Assembly (NCBI RefSeq): GCF_020520285.1
Contig: NZ_CP084742.1
Span: 4,216,001 to 4,280,000 of the forward strand
DNA length: 64,000 nucleotides
DNA from: Pseudomonas sp. L5B5
Lineage (GTDB): Bacteria > Pseudomonadota > Gammaproteobacteria > Pseudomonadales > Pseudomonadaceae
Direction: 5' to 3'
The translations under genes and the position numbers were made by a program. The notes under the pieces are model-generated. The model was given only the letters and a program-made list of their open reading frames with translations, did not search any database and had not been told where the DNA came from. Position 1 is the first letter of the stretch. Each line of letters opens with the position of its first letter. This document shows positions 31,323 to 39,801 of the stretch, in pieces.

Positions 31323-31778
31323 TTATCCGGCAAAGGCCAGCCAGGGGCTGGTCAGGATCACGCTCAACAGTATCAGCACCTGTGTCGCCAGCAGCAGTGC
31401 CTGGCGGCGCAGCAGGCCCAGGGCGCCCTGGCTGCGTTCATGCCAGGGCCGGCCGCCGCGGTCGGCAGGTTGCAGGCCCAGGCTGCTCAGGGCCTGGTCC
31501 AGGGCTTGGGTACTGTGCTCCAGGGAGGCGGGGGCGTCGGCCACCCGCTGGAACAGGTCGGCATCGAAGGCGACGCGCAGCGCCAGGTACTTTTCCACAA
31601 GGCCCAGCGCCACCAGGCTCACGCTGAGCACCAGGCCGACCAGGCTGACGCTGGCCAGCAAGAACTGACCCAGGCCATACAGGGCACCGAGCAGGGTCAG
31701 GCCTGTGGATAACTGATCCAGGGCCTGGCCCCGACGCAGCAGGCTGGCGACGCTGAACAACTGCATGTCACTGGCCAT
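31323..31778 (-). CDS. Hypothetical membrane protein of the ynb-like operon
   Basis: 151 residues with two hydrophobic hairpin regions: about 25-65 (LTLLGALYGLGQFLLASVSLV...) and at the C-terminus (LLLATQVLILLSVILTSPWLAFAG), with a charged stretch between. No family recognised. It overlaps the phosphatase gene by 11 bp, so it is translated with the operon; GGAG lies 8 nt upstream of the ATG. It may be a membrane partner of the lipid enzymes. Confidence 0.7.
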   Translation of the reverse strand: MASDMQLFSVASLLRRGQALDQLSTGLTLLGALYGLGQFLLASVSLVGLVLSVSLVALGLVEKYLALRVAFDADLFQRVADAPASLEHSTQALDQALSSLGLQPADRGGRPWHERSQGALGLLRRQALLLATQVLILLSVILTSPWLAFAG

Positions 31779-33117
31779 GGGCTGGGCTCCGGTCTTTCAC
31801 CAGGCTTTCCAGGGCCTGGCGATGGGCGGCTTGCAGGACGATCCGCGGGCGTGCGCGCTGCAGTTGCACCACGGCGCCATCCACCGTGGCTGCGCGTCCG
31901 CTGTGCAGCAACCAGGCGGCAATCGCCGAGGCACTGCGCGAATAACCCAGGGCGCAACACACCAGCAAGGGTCCCTGTTGGCGCAGGCGCTCGATGGCCT
32001 GGGCGGCCGCCAGGCACTGGGCCGGGCTCGGTGCGCACAGGTCGAGCACCGGCAGGCTCTGGTAGGCGGCAAGCGAGCGCCCGTCCAGGGACAGTTCGGC
32101 GCACAGGTCGAGGACCGCAGCGAAGGGGCCAGTCTCCAGTTCATCCGGCGTTGGCAGGCGCCCGAGCCAGACGTTATCCACAACCTGGTCGGGTTGTGGA
32201 TGGTTTTTTGTCCACAGCCGCGAATTGATCCAGGCTGCCGCCAGGTAAGGCGCCAGCAGCCAGCGGGCGGCCGGGCTCAGGCGTCCGTCCGCGCGCTTCT
32301 GGAAGCCTGCCGCGTCCAGCAGGGCGTAGTTCACCGCCACCAACAGCAGCGCCAGCGCCGGCCACAGCAGCCACCAGCCGACGCCGCCCCAGGTGAACGC
32401 CACCAGGGTCAATGCCGCTGCGCCCAGGGTGTAGCGCAAGGCCAGTTGGCGGCGCCTTGGCTCGTGGGTGAGGCGAGCGCTGAACAGCGGGCTGGGACGG
32501 TCCAGCGGCCACAGCCAGACGCACAGCCAGCCGGCCAGGGCGCCTGTGGGCACATCGATGAAGTGGTGTTGATAAGTGGTCAGTACCGAGACGCCGATCA
32601 GCGCGAACCAGCCATGCACCAGCCACCGCCAGAAGCCCTGGATATGCCGCGCGTAACAGACCCAGAGTACCACCAGCAGGGCGATGTGCAGGGACGGCGC
32701 CTGGTTGAAGGGCTTGTCGAAACCCGCCAGCACCGCGAACAGCCAGCCGAACACCCCATCCAGTTCCGGTCGGGGGAAGGTGAAGCGCAGCGGCCAGAGC
32801 AGGAAGCAACTGACCGCGATCAGCTGGGCGGTGAGCAGGCGCAAGGCATGGCGCTTGAGCTCGTCACGGCTGCGCGGCAGCAGCAGGGACAGGCCGTAGA
32901 GCAGGTCGATGGACCAGTAGGGCACGATGGTCCAGGCCCAGAACGGCATGTACCGCTCCCAGTCGAACACCAGGCTGGCGACGTCGTCTCGCTGCGCGGT
33001 GACCCAGGTGGCGAAACCATAGGTGCCGAAAAACAGCGGTGCCAGCAACAGCAGCCAGAGCACCGCGGGTTTCAGCAGGCCCGGCTCCCGGGCCGGCAAG
33101 GCGCCTGCGGCCATCAT
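31768..33117 (-). CDS. PAP2 phosphatase fused to dual-specificity protein phosphatase (YnbD-like)
   Basis: 449 residues. The N-terminal membrane part is a PAP2-type lipid phosphatase (RFTFPRPELDG, PSLHIALL, HHFIDVPTGALAGW). The C-terminal cytosolic part is a dual-specificity phosphatase with the CX5R loop CCALGYSRSASA, although the first Cys position must be checked (C-A-L-G-Y-S-R). Same two-domain design as E. coli YnbD. It could dephosphorylate a phosphatidylalcohol phosphate intermediate. The ATG at 33117 overlaps the upstream stop (ATGA). Confidence 0.85.
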   Translation of the reverse strand: MMAAGALPAREPGLLKPAVLWLLLLAPLFFGTYGFATWVTAQRDDVASLVFDWERYMPFWAWTIVPYWSIDLLYGLSLLLPRSRDELKRHALRLLTAQLIAVSCFLLWPLRFTFPRPELDGVFGWLFAVLAGFDKPFNQAPSLHIALLVVLWVCYARHIQGFWRWLVHGWFALIGVSVLTTYQHHFIDVPTGALAGWLCVWLWPLDRPSPLFSARLTHEPRRRQLALRYTLGAAALTLVAFTWGGVGWWLLWPALALLLVAVNYALLDAAGFQKRADGRLSPAARWLLAPYLAAAWINSRLWTKNHPQPDQVVDNVWLGRLPTPDELETGPFAAVLDLCAELSLDGRSLAAYQSLPVLDLCAPSPAQCLAAAQAIERLRQQGPLLVCCALGYSRSASAIAAWLLHSGRAATVDGAVVQLQRARPRIVLQAAHRQALESLVKDRSPAHGQ

Positions 33118-34871
33118 TGCACTCGCTGCGCCAGGGAAACGCTGAAGATCCCCCATTCATCCACGCGCATGGTCACCTTGCGAAAGCCGGCGGCCTCCAC
33201 CAGCTGGTCCATTTCCGCCTGGGTGCGGCGGCGCATGACCCAGGCCTGGCCTTCGCGATGGCTGGTCAGGGCGCGGGCGATCAGTTCCAGCTGCGGGTGC
33301 CACGGCTGGCCGGTGTACACCAGGTAGCCACCGGGCTCCACGGCACTGGCCAGGCCGGCCAGGGAGTCGCCGACCATCTGGTTGTCGGCGAACAGTTCGT
33401 ACAAGCCGGAAACCACTGCCAGGGTCGGTTTCGGATCGAGGGCGGCCAGGTCCTGGCGATCGAAGGCGTTGCCTTTGACGAAGCGGGCGATGTCGCCCAG
33501 GCCTTTTTCCTGGATCAGCGCGCTGCCGTCACGCACGTTGATGTCGCTGTAGTCGCGTAGCAGGATCGACTCCGGCAACGGGTTGACCCCTTGCAGGGCC
33601 TCGAGGATGTAGCGCCCGTGGCCGGCGGCGATGTCGACGATGCGCACTTCGCTGTCTTGCCCGCGGAGCTTTTCCATGGCCAGGCGCAGCAGTTCTTCCA
33701 CGTGCAGCTTGCGCTGGCGGATGCCGCGCCAGCCGATGGAGTTCAGGTAGTTCTGGTCGATCATCCGGCCCACGGGCGTATGCCCGGTAGGGCGGTTGCG
33801 GTAGACGTAGTCCAGGGTGCTGCCGGAGTCGAAACCGGTGTCGAAGCCCAGCTTGACCCCCGCCGACAGCTGGCTGCCCAGGCGCATGCTGGCGCGGGTG
33901 GCGCGCCAGTAGAGGTCACGCAGGGAGTTGTGCGGCAACGGCGCGGACAGCGCTTCGGACTCGGCACAGGTAACACCCAGGCGGTCGGCGTCCAGCAGGG
34001 CAGGGCGGTTCAGCGGGCGCGCGAAATTCTGCAGGATGAAGCGGCGGATGCTGGCCATGGCCGGCGCGCGGTTCTTTTCCCCCAGGGTGTCGTGGAAGAA
34101 GCCCGGGAGGATGTGTTTTTCCTTGTGCAGGCTGCCCAGGCGCTCGAAGAACTGCTCCTGGGGCTTGCGGTGCACCACGAAGTCGGAACCGGAGATCAGC
34201 AGCTGGGTCGGCACCTGGATCGCCTGGGCGTCGGCCACCACCCGGTCTGCCGCTTCGTACAGGCCCAGCAGGACGTTGACCGAAATGGCCTTGGTGATCA
34301 GCGGGTCGCTGTCGTAGCTCTCGACTCGCTGCGGGTCGTGGCTCAAAAAGCGTGCCTTGACGTAGCTGTTGACGAAGAAGTTGCCGCGAAAGCGCCGCAT
34401 CAGGGCCAGGCCAGGGCGTGCGAACGGCACATAGAGCTTGACCTTGAAGGCCGGCGAGGCCAGCACCAGTGAGCGGATGCGCGGCGCATAGTCGTGGACC
34501 CAGGTGGAGGCGATGACCGCGCCCACGCTCTGGGCGACCACGGCGATGTCTTCCTCGGCGATTGCGTGGGCGCTGCCCAGGTGGTCGCAGAAGGTCTGCA
34601 CGTCACGCACGCTGGTGGCGAAGCTCGGGCTGTCGCCCCGGGCCCCGGGCGACTGGCCGTGGCCACGGGCATCCCAGGCGAAGAAGTCGATGTGCGGCAG
34701 ATCCAGTTCATCCACCAGGTGGGCAATGCGCCCGGAGTGTTCGTGGCCACGGTGGAACAGCATCACCGCCTGGCGCGGCTCGCCAGGAGCCACTTCAGTG
34801 GCTGGCCAGTGGCGATAGAACAGTTCGACACCGTCATGGGTCAGGAACGTCTGGTGTTGAGCGTCGCGCAT
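33114..34871 (-). CDS. Bifunctional alpha/beta hydrolase - SAM-dependent methyltransferase (YnbC-like)
   Basis: 585 residues, the length of E. coli YnbC. The N-terminal half is a serine hydrolase of monoglyceride-lipase type (LFHRGHEHSG oxyanion region, AWDARGHGQSPG, nucleophile elbow AQSVGAV). The C-terminal half is a class I methyltransferase with RIVDIAAGHGRYILEAL. It may deacylate and methylate a lipid head group or acyl chain. Start at 34871 gives AAGGAA with 7-nt spacing; 34877 and 34898 are in-frame alternatives. Confidence 0.85.
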   Translation of the reverse strand: MRDAQHQTFLTHDGVELFYRHWPATEVAPGEPRQAVMLFHRGHEHSGRIAHLVDELDLPHIDFFAWDARGHGQSPGARGDSPSFATSVRDVQTFCDHLGSAHAIAEEDIAVVAQSVGAVIASTWVHDYAPRIRSLVLASPAFKVKLYVPFARPGLALMRRFRGNFFVNSYVKARFLSHDPQRVESYDSDPLITKAISVNVLLGLYEAADRVVADAQAIQVPTQLLISGSDFVVHRKPQEQFFERLGSLHKEKHILPGFFHDTLGEKNRAPAMASIRRFILQNFARPLNRPALLDADRLGVTCAESEALSAPLPHNSLRDLYWRATRASMRLGSQLSAGVKLGFDTGFDSGSTLDYVYRNRPTGHTPVGRMIDQNYLNSIGWRGIRQRKLHVEELLRLAMEKLRGQDSEVRIVDIAAGHGRYILEALQGVNPLPESILLRDYSDINVRDGSALIQEKGLGDIARFVKGNAFDRQDLAALDPKPTLAVVSGLYELFADNQMVGDSLAGLASAVEPGGYLVYTGQPWHPQLELIARALTSHREGQAWVMRRRTQAEMDQLVEAAGFRKVTMRVDEWGIFSVSLAQRVQ

Positions 34872-34881
34872 AGCCATTTCC

Positions 34882-35505
34882 TTATGCAGAGGGAGCATTG
34901 TGCTGAACTTCTTTGAGGCCCTGGCGAACCCGATTGATCAGGGTGTAGACCAGCAATGCGGCGACCAGCGCCAGCACGCCGTTGATCCACAGGGCCGTGA
35001 GCCAGCCCAGGGCGATGCCGGTGGCCAGCACGCCGAGGATGAAGGCCCGGTCGCTCTTGCCCATGGGGCCGTCATAGCGCCGCGATGCACCCACCATCGG
35101 GCCCAGTACGCCGGCGTACTCGCTGAACAGGGCCAGCAGGGTCACGGCCAGCACCAGCGGCAGGCTGACCCCGGGCAACAGGGCGAAGGGCAGGATCAGC
35201 GCGCTGTCGGCGACCACATCGCAGAGTTCGTTGAGGTAGGCGCCCAGGCGCGATTGCTGGCCGAATTCCCGCGCGAGCATGCCGTCGATGGCATTGAGCG
35301 CCATACGCAGGATCATCCAGGCGGGGATCAAGGCGAAGAGCCAGGCGTGGTTGGCGAACAGGGCGATCAGCGCGCCCACCAGCACAGAGATGACCGCAGC
35401 CAGCACGGTGATCTGGTTGGCGGTGGTGCCGTTGTCGTACAGGCGCTGCACCAACGGCCGCAACAGGTTCTGAAAGCGCGGTTTGAGCTGGTAGATCGAA
35501 AGCAT
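34882..35505 (-). CDS. CDP-alcohol phosphatidyltransferase (YnbA-like)
   Basis: 207 residues, six membrane segments. The CDP-alcohol transferase motif appears as AIDGMLAREFGQQSRLG and AYLNELCDVVAD. Compared with the canonical D(x)2DG(x)2AR(x)8G(x)3D(x)3D pattern, the first and third Asp are Asn, as I recall for YnbA-type members. It transfers a phosphatidyl group from CDP-diacylglycerol to an unknown alcohol. It is the first gene of the operon; the 245-bp divergent intergenic region upstream must hold its promoter. Confidence 0.85.
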   Translation of the reverse strand: MLSIYQLKPRFQNLLRPLVQRLYDNGTTANQITVLAAVISVLVGALIALFANHAWLFALIPAWMILRMALNAIDGMLAREFGQQSRLGAYLNELCDVVADSALILPFALLPGVSLPLVLAVTLLALFSEYAGVLGPMVGASRRYDGPMGKSDRAFILGVLATGIALGWLTALWINGVLALVAALLVYTLINRVRQGLKEVQHNAPSA

Positions 35506-35750
35506 GATGGGACGTTTCCTTGTCGCACGCAGGGAGCAGGGCTGGATTATTGCCTTAAATGCCAGGGGGCTGACATCACAAGTTGATGTATTCGTGCAAT
35601 CAGCGATCTTCGCTTTACGACGCTCCCATTGGATGAAAAGGCATGAGGAGCGACGAAAATTTCACTTTGATCGTTATATAGTAACGAATTGTATCCAGAT
35701 AATTCGGCCGCAGACTTCTCCACAGGGCCGGACCAGAGCGGTGGGGTGGT
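35506..35750. promoter_or_regulatory. Divergent promoter region between ynbA-like gene and SPFH operon
   Basis: 245 bp, locally AT-rich at 35640-35710, between divergently transcribed operons. It includes an inverted pair CGACGCTCC (35619) / GGAGCGACG (35648) about 20 bp apart, which could be an operator. I could not assign a -35/-10 pair with confidence. No open frame here looks coding. Confidence 0.4.
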
Positions 35751-37700
35751 ATGCAAGTCGATCTTGAGGGGCAACAGGCGCAGGTGGCCGATTTGCCGCG
35801 ATTCCAGCGCGCGGCCTTCCATGCCGCGCGTTTGCAACGTTGGGGCAGTGGCTTGTTGGGGCTTGCCGTGATGGGATTGGTGTCGGCGGTCTTCGTCGAT
35901 CTCTTCGCCGCACTGACCCTGTGGCCGGTGCTGCTGGTGAACCTGTCCTGCGCCTTGCTGGTGGTGGTCGCCGGCTTGCAGTCGGCGTGCGGGGTCAGCC
36001 GCTGGCGGGAGGAGGCGATGGCCCCCTCTGCGGCACCTTCCCAGGTGGATGAGGTGCAGGGGCCGCCGGCGGGAATCTTTGGTTCGTGGGTGAACGCCCG
36101 TGCTCGGCGCCTGTTGCGGCAGATCGGTGCCCCGACCTTGTGGCTGGGGGGCTGGGCGCTGGTGGTGTTGTATGGCCAGGCGCAGGTGTTCGACCTGACT
36201 TTGCCCGCCACGGTCCTGGGCCTGGGCGCCAGTGTATTCGCCGTGCTGGCCTTGCTGCTGGCCTTCGCCTTGCTGGTGCTGGAGCGCCAACTGGCCCAGG
36301 AGCACCCGGGCGAGTGGCCGGAAGCCGGGGCCCTGGCGCAGCTGCTGCGGGTGGCGATCCTCAGCCTGCTGGTGGGTGCCCTGTGCCTGTTGTTCAGCAG
36401 CGACACGGCCCTCTGGCCGGTGCGGCTGGCGGTAGTGATGGGGCTGTTGCCGGCGTTGGTGGCCGGCGAGTTTTTGTTGCGCGCGCTGCTGTCGTTGTTC
36501 AGCCCCCCGCGTGAACGCCTCGAACCCCCCATGCTGGCCCACAGTTTTGTCGCTGATCTGCTGCGCTGGCCGCCACAGCCTTTGCTCAGCCTGCAGCACG
36601 AACTGCACAACCGGTTTGGCATCGACCTGCGGCAGATCTGGGCCTTTGCCTATATGCGCCGCGCATTCTTGCCCGTGCTGGCGCTGGTCGTGGCGGCAGG
36701 GTGGTTGTTGACCGGTGTTCATGAAGTCTCCACCCAGGATCGCGGTATCTACGAGCGCTTCGGTAAGCCCGTGGCGGTCTTCGGCCCCGGCTTGCACCTG
36801 GGGCTGCCCTGGCCCCTGGGGCGGGTGCTGACGGTGGAAAACGGCGTGGTCCACGAACTGGCCACCAGCGTCGCCGACAATTCGCAGCCAGCCCAGCCTG
36901 CCTCGGCCGAAGGGCCGGCGCCGGCGATCGCCAACCGCCTGTGGGATGCCAGCCACGTGAATGACAAGTCCCAGGTGATCGCCAGCGGCAACGCCCGGCA
37001 GCAGAGCTTCCAGATCGTCAACATGGATGTGCGCTTCGTCTACCGCATCGGCCTGGACGATGCCGCCGCACTGGCGGCGACCTACAACAGCAACGATGTC
37101 CCGACCTTGATCCGCAGCACCGCCAGCCGGGTCCTGGTACATGACTTCGCTTCGCGCACCCTCGATGGCCTGTTGGGAGAGGATCGCACCCGGCTCGCCG
37201 ACGATATCGGCCGCGCGGTGCAGGCTGATCTGGCCAGGCTCGACAGCGGCGTGGAGATTCTCGCCACAGTGGTCGAGGCGATCCATCCTCCCGCTGGAGC
37301 GGCCAATGCCTACCACGGTGTGCAGGCTGCGCAGATCGGTGCCCAGGTCCTGATTTCTCGCGAACGTGGGGCGGCTGCCGAGCAGACCAACCAGGCGCAA
37401 TTGCGGGCCAGCCAAGCCAGCGACCAGGCCCGGGCCATGGCTCGCGAGATCCAGGCAACGGCCCAGGCCGCCGACCTGCGGTTTGCCGCCGAGCAAAAAG
37501 CCTATGCCGGTGCGGGGCAGGCCTTCGTTCTGGAACAGTACCTCGGCCAGCTGGCCCAGGGTCTGGGCAAGGCACGACTGCTGATTCTCGACCATCGTCT
37601 GGGCGGCGCCAGTGCGCCAACCCTCGACCTGCGCACCTTCACCTTGCCCGCCGACCCGATGGCGCCGCGTAAATCCGCACCGCCAGGAGCCGTCCATTGA
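35751..37700 (+). CDS. SPFH/band-7 membrane protein with multi-span N-terminus (HflK-like)
   Basis: 649 residues. Seven predicted membrane segments occupy residues 30-315. An SPFH domain starts with STQDRGIYERFGKPVAVFGPGLHLGLPWP, and a helical C-terminal arm rich in Ala, Gln and Glu completes it. HflK/HflC proteins form large membrane cages that regulate FtsH, but the long multi-span N-terminus is not HflK-like. First of three consecutive SPFH genes linked by 4-bp overlaps to each other and to a P1B ATPase, implying one stoichiometric operon. No metal-binding motif in this protein. Confidence 0.85.
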   Translation: MQVDLEGQQAQVADLPRFQRAAFHAARLQRWGSGLLGLAVMGLVSAVFVDLFAALTLWPVLLVNLSCALLVVVAGLQSACGVSRWREEAMAPSAAPSQVDEVQGPPAGIFGSWVNARARRLLRQIGAPTLWLGGWALVVLYGQAQVFDLTLPATVLGLGASVFAVLALLLAFALLVLERQLAQEHPGEWPEAGALAQLLRVAILSLLVGALCLLFSSDTALWPVRLAVVMGLLPALVAGEFLLRALLSLFSPPRERLEPPMLAHSFVADLLRWPPQPLLSLQHELHNRFGIDLRQIWAFAYMRRAFLPVLALVVAAGWLLTGVHEVSTQDRGIYERFGKPVAVFGPGLHLGLPWPLGRVLTVENGVVHELATSVADNSQPAQPASAEGPAPAIANRLWDASHVNDKSQVIASGNARQQSFQIVNMDVRFVYRIGLDDAAALAATYNSNDVPTLIRSTASRVLVHDFASRTLDGLLGEDRTRLADDIGRAVQADLARLDSGVEILATVVEAIHPPAGAANAYHGVQAAQIGAQVLISRERGAAAEQTNQAQLRASQASDQARAMAREIQATAQAADLRFAAEQKAYAGAGQAFVLEQYLGQLAQGLGKARLLILDHRLGGASAPTLDLRTFTLPADPMAPRKSAPPGAVH

Positions 37701-38746
37701 GCCAGTCTTCCCACTCCCATTCCCACGACGAGCACGCCGGCCATGATCACGGCCACGGCCATCATCACCATCATGGACATCACCACCATCACCACGGTGC
37801 GCCAGCCGAGGCGGGGCCTTTTCCCTGGCGGCGCATGGGCTGGGCAGCGTTACTGGTGCTGTTCGCCCTGGCGGCGGCAAGCCTGGTCCAGGTGCGTTCC
37901 GGCGAGGCCACGGTGATCACCCGCTTCGGCAACCCGGCGCGCGTGCTGCTGGAGCCAGGGTTGAACTGGCGCTGGCCGGCGCCCTTCGAGGCGGCGATCC
38001 CGGTGGACCTGCGCCTGCGTACCACCTCCAGCGGTTTGCAGGACGTGGGCACCCGTGATGGCCTGCGCATCATCGTCCAGGCCTATGTGGCCTGGCGCGT
38101 GCAGGGCGACCCGGACAATGTGCAGCGTTTCATGCGGGCCGTGCAGAACCAGCCGGATGAGGCGGCACGGCAGATTCGCACGTTCGTCGGCTCGGCCCTG
38201 GAAACCACCACCAGCAGTTTCGACCTGGCCGACCTGGTGAACACCGACGCCGGCAAAGTGCGTATCGCCGACTTCGAGGCCCAGTTGCGCCAGCAGATCG
38301 ACCAGCAGTTGCTGTCCACCTACGGCGTGCGTGTGGTGCAGGTGGGGGTCGAGCGATTGACCTTGCCTTCGGTGACCTTGACCGCGACGGTGGACCGCAT
38401 GCGTGCCGAGCGCGAAACCATTGCCACCGAACGTACTGCCGTGGGCAAGCGCGAAGCGGCGCAGATTCGTTCTGCTGCCGAGCGTGACGCGCGCATCGTG
38501 CAGGCCGATGCCACGGTGAAGGCAGCGGACATCGAGGCCCAGTCGCGAGTCGAGGCGGCGCAGATCTATGGCCGTGCCTACGCCAGTTCACCACAGCTGT
38601 ATAACCTGCTGCGCTCCCTGGATACCTTGGGCACCGTGGTCAATCCAGGGACCCGGCTGATCCTGCGTACCGATGCCGCGCCATTCCGGGTGCTGGTGGA
38701 TGGCCCGCCAAGCCTGCCGAACAAAGCCTCTGGATCGCAGCCATGA
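37697..38746 (+). CDS. SPFH/band-7 protein with histidine-rich N-terminus
   Basis: 349 residues. The start is TTG at 37697 overlapping the previous stop (TTGA). The first 33 residues contain about 18 histidines with Asp, Glu and Gly, a sequence expected to bind Zn, Ni, Co or Cu ions. One membrane segment follows (about 48-66). Then an SPFH domain (TVITRFGNPARVLLEPGLNW) and a coiled-coil arm (ERETIATERTAVGKREAAQI). The His tract would lie on the cytoplasmic side if topology is N-in. Operon partners include a metal ATPase. Role in metal sensing or delivery is inference. Confidence 0.87.
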   Translation: MSQSSHSHSHDEHAGHDHGHGHHHHHGHHHHHHGAPAEAGPFPWRRMGWAALLVLFALAAASLVQVRSGEATVITRFGNPARVLLEPGLNWRWPAPFEAAIPVDLRLRTTSSGLQDVGTRDGLRIIVQAYVAWRVQGDPDNVQRFMRAVQNQPDEAARQIRTFVGSALETTTSSFDLADLVNTDAGKVRIADFEAQLRQQIDQQLLSTYGVRVVQVGVERLTLPSVTLTATVDRMRAERETIATERTAVGKREAAQIRSAAERDARIVQADATVKAADIEAQSRVEAAQIYGRAYASSPQLYNLLRSLDTLGTVVNPGTRLILRTDAAPFRVLVDGPPSLPNKASGSQP

Positions 38747-39801
38747 ACAGCGTTCCACGTGGAACAAATCAACTGGACAGTCCATGGATTCAGGCCGGAC
38801 GCCTGGCGTTCATCGCGCTATACGCAGTCACTGTTCTCGCGGCACTGGCCTGGGCCTTGTCCAATGTGCGGCAGATCGACCCGCAAGACCGAGCCCTGGT
38901 CCTGCATTTCGGCGCTCTGGCGCGGGTGCAGAATGCCGGGCTGCTGCTGGCCTGGCCCCGGCCTTTTGAACAAGTGGTGTTGCTGCCGGCGGCTGACCGG
39001 GTCCTGGAGCGGCGGATCGAGGGACTGTTGCGCTCCGAGGAAGCGGTAAAGGGGGATCGCGTCGCAACCTTGGCCACGCCCCTGAACGATGCCCTCGCCG
39101 GTTCGGGGTATCTGCTCACTGGCGATGCCGGCGTGGTGCAGCTGGATGTGCGGGTGTTCTACAAAGTCGACGATCCCTATGCCTATGTCTTGCAGGGCGA
39201 GCATGTACTACCGGCCCTGGACCGCCTGGTGACCCGCAGCGCGGTGAGCTTGGCGGGTGCTCGTGACCTGGACACCATCCTGGTGGCCCGTCCCGAATTG
39301 CTGGGCAACGATCATCAGGCCGCGGAGCAGCGTGAGCGGCTGCGGGGCGACCTGCTCCAGAGCATCAATCGGCGCCTGTCTGACCTCGCCGCCAGTGGCC
39401 AGGGAATCGGTGTCCAGGTCACGCGGGTGGACGTGCAATCGAGTTTGCCCGAGCCAGCAGTCAGTGCGTTCAACGCGGTGCTGACCGCCAGCCAGCAGGC
39501 TGACAAGGAAGTGGCCAATGCCCGTACCGAAGCTGAAAAACTCACTCAGAACGCCAACCAGCAAGCCGACCGGACCCTGCAAGTGGCGCATGCCCAGGCC
39601 AGCGAACGACTGGCCCTGGCCCGGGCACAGACCGCCACGGTACAGAGCCTGGCCCAGGCTCAGCGCAACGGCACCGATCCGCAAATGTTGTTGCGCATCT
39701 ACCGTGAACGCTTGCCACAGATTCTGGGGCAGGCCGGTTCAGTGACCACGGTCGATCCCCAAGACGATGCCCGCCTGATCATCCAGGGAGCCGAGCAATG
39801 A
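38743..39801 (+). CDS. SPFH/band-7 protein (HflC/HflK-like), third of the cluster
   Basis: 352 residues. One membrane segment (about 21-42) and an SPFH domain with the typical start DPQDRALVLHFGAL. A long Ala/Gln coiled coil (NARTEAEKLTQNANQQADRT) ends at ERLPQILGQAG. Overlaps its neighbours on both sides by 4 bp (ATGA). Codons 4-8 contain a parS-like palindrome (38751-38766), so coding and ParB-binding functions are superimposed. Confidence 0.86.
   Translation: MNSVPRGTNQLDSPWIQAGRLAFIALYAVTVLAALAWALSNVRQIDPQDRALVLHFGALARVQNAGLLLAWPRPFEQVVLLPAADRVLERRIEGLLRSEEAVKGDRVATLATPLNDALAGSGYLLTGDAGVVQLDVRVFYKVDDPYAYVLQGEHVLPALDRLVTRSAVSLAGARDLDTILVARPELLGNDHQAAEQRERLRGDLLQSINRRLSDLAASGQGIGVQVTRVDVQSSLPEPAVSAFNAVLTASQQADKEVANARTEAEKLTQNANQQADRTLQVAHAQASERLALARAQTATVQSLAQAQRNGTDPQMLLRIYRERLPQILGQAGSVTTVDPQDDARLIIQGAEQ
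38751..38766. promoter_or_regulatory. parS: parS site (ParB-binding palindrome)
   Basis: CGTTCCACGTGGAACA: the 14-bp perfect palindrome GTTCCACGTGGAAC, 15 of 16 positions matching the known bacterial parS TGTTCCACGTGGAACA. It is located about 35 kb from parAB, within the usual origin-proximal parS zone of Pseudomonas. Confidence 0.85.
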
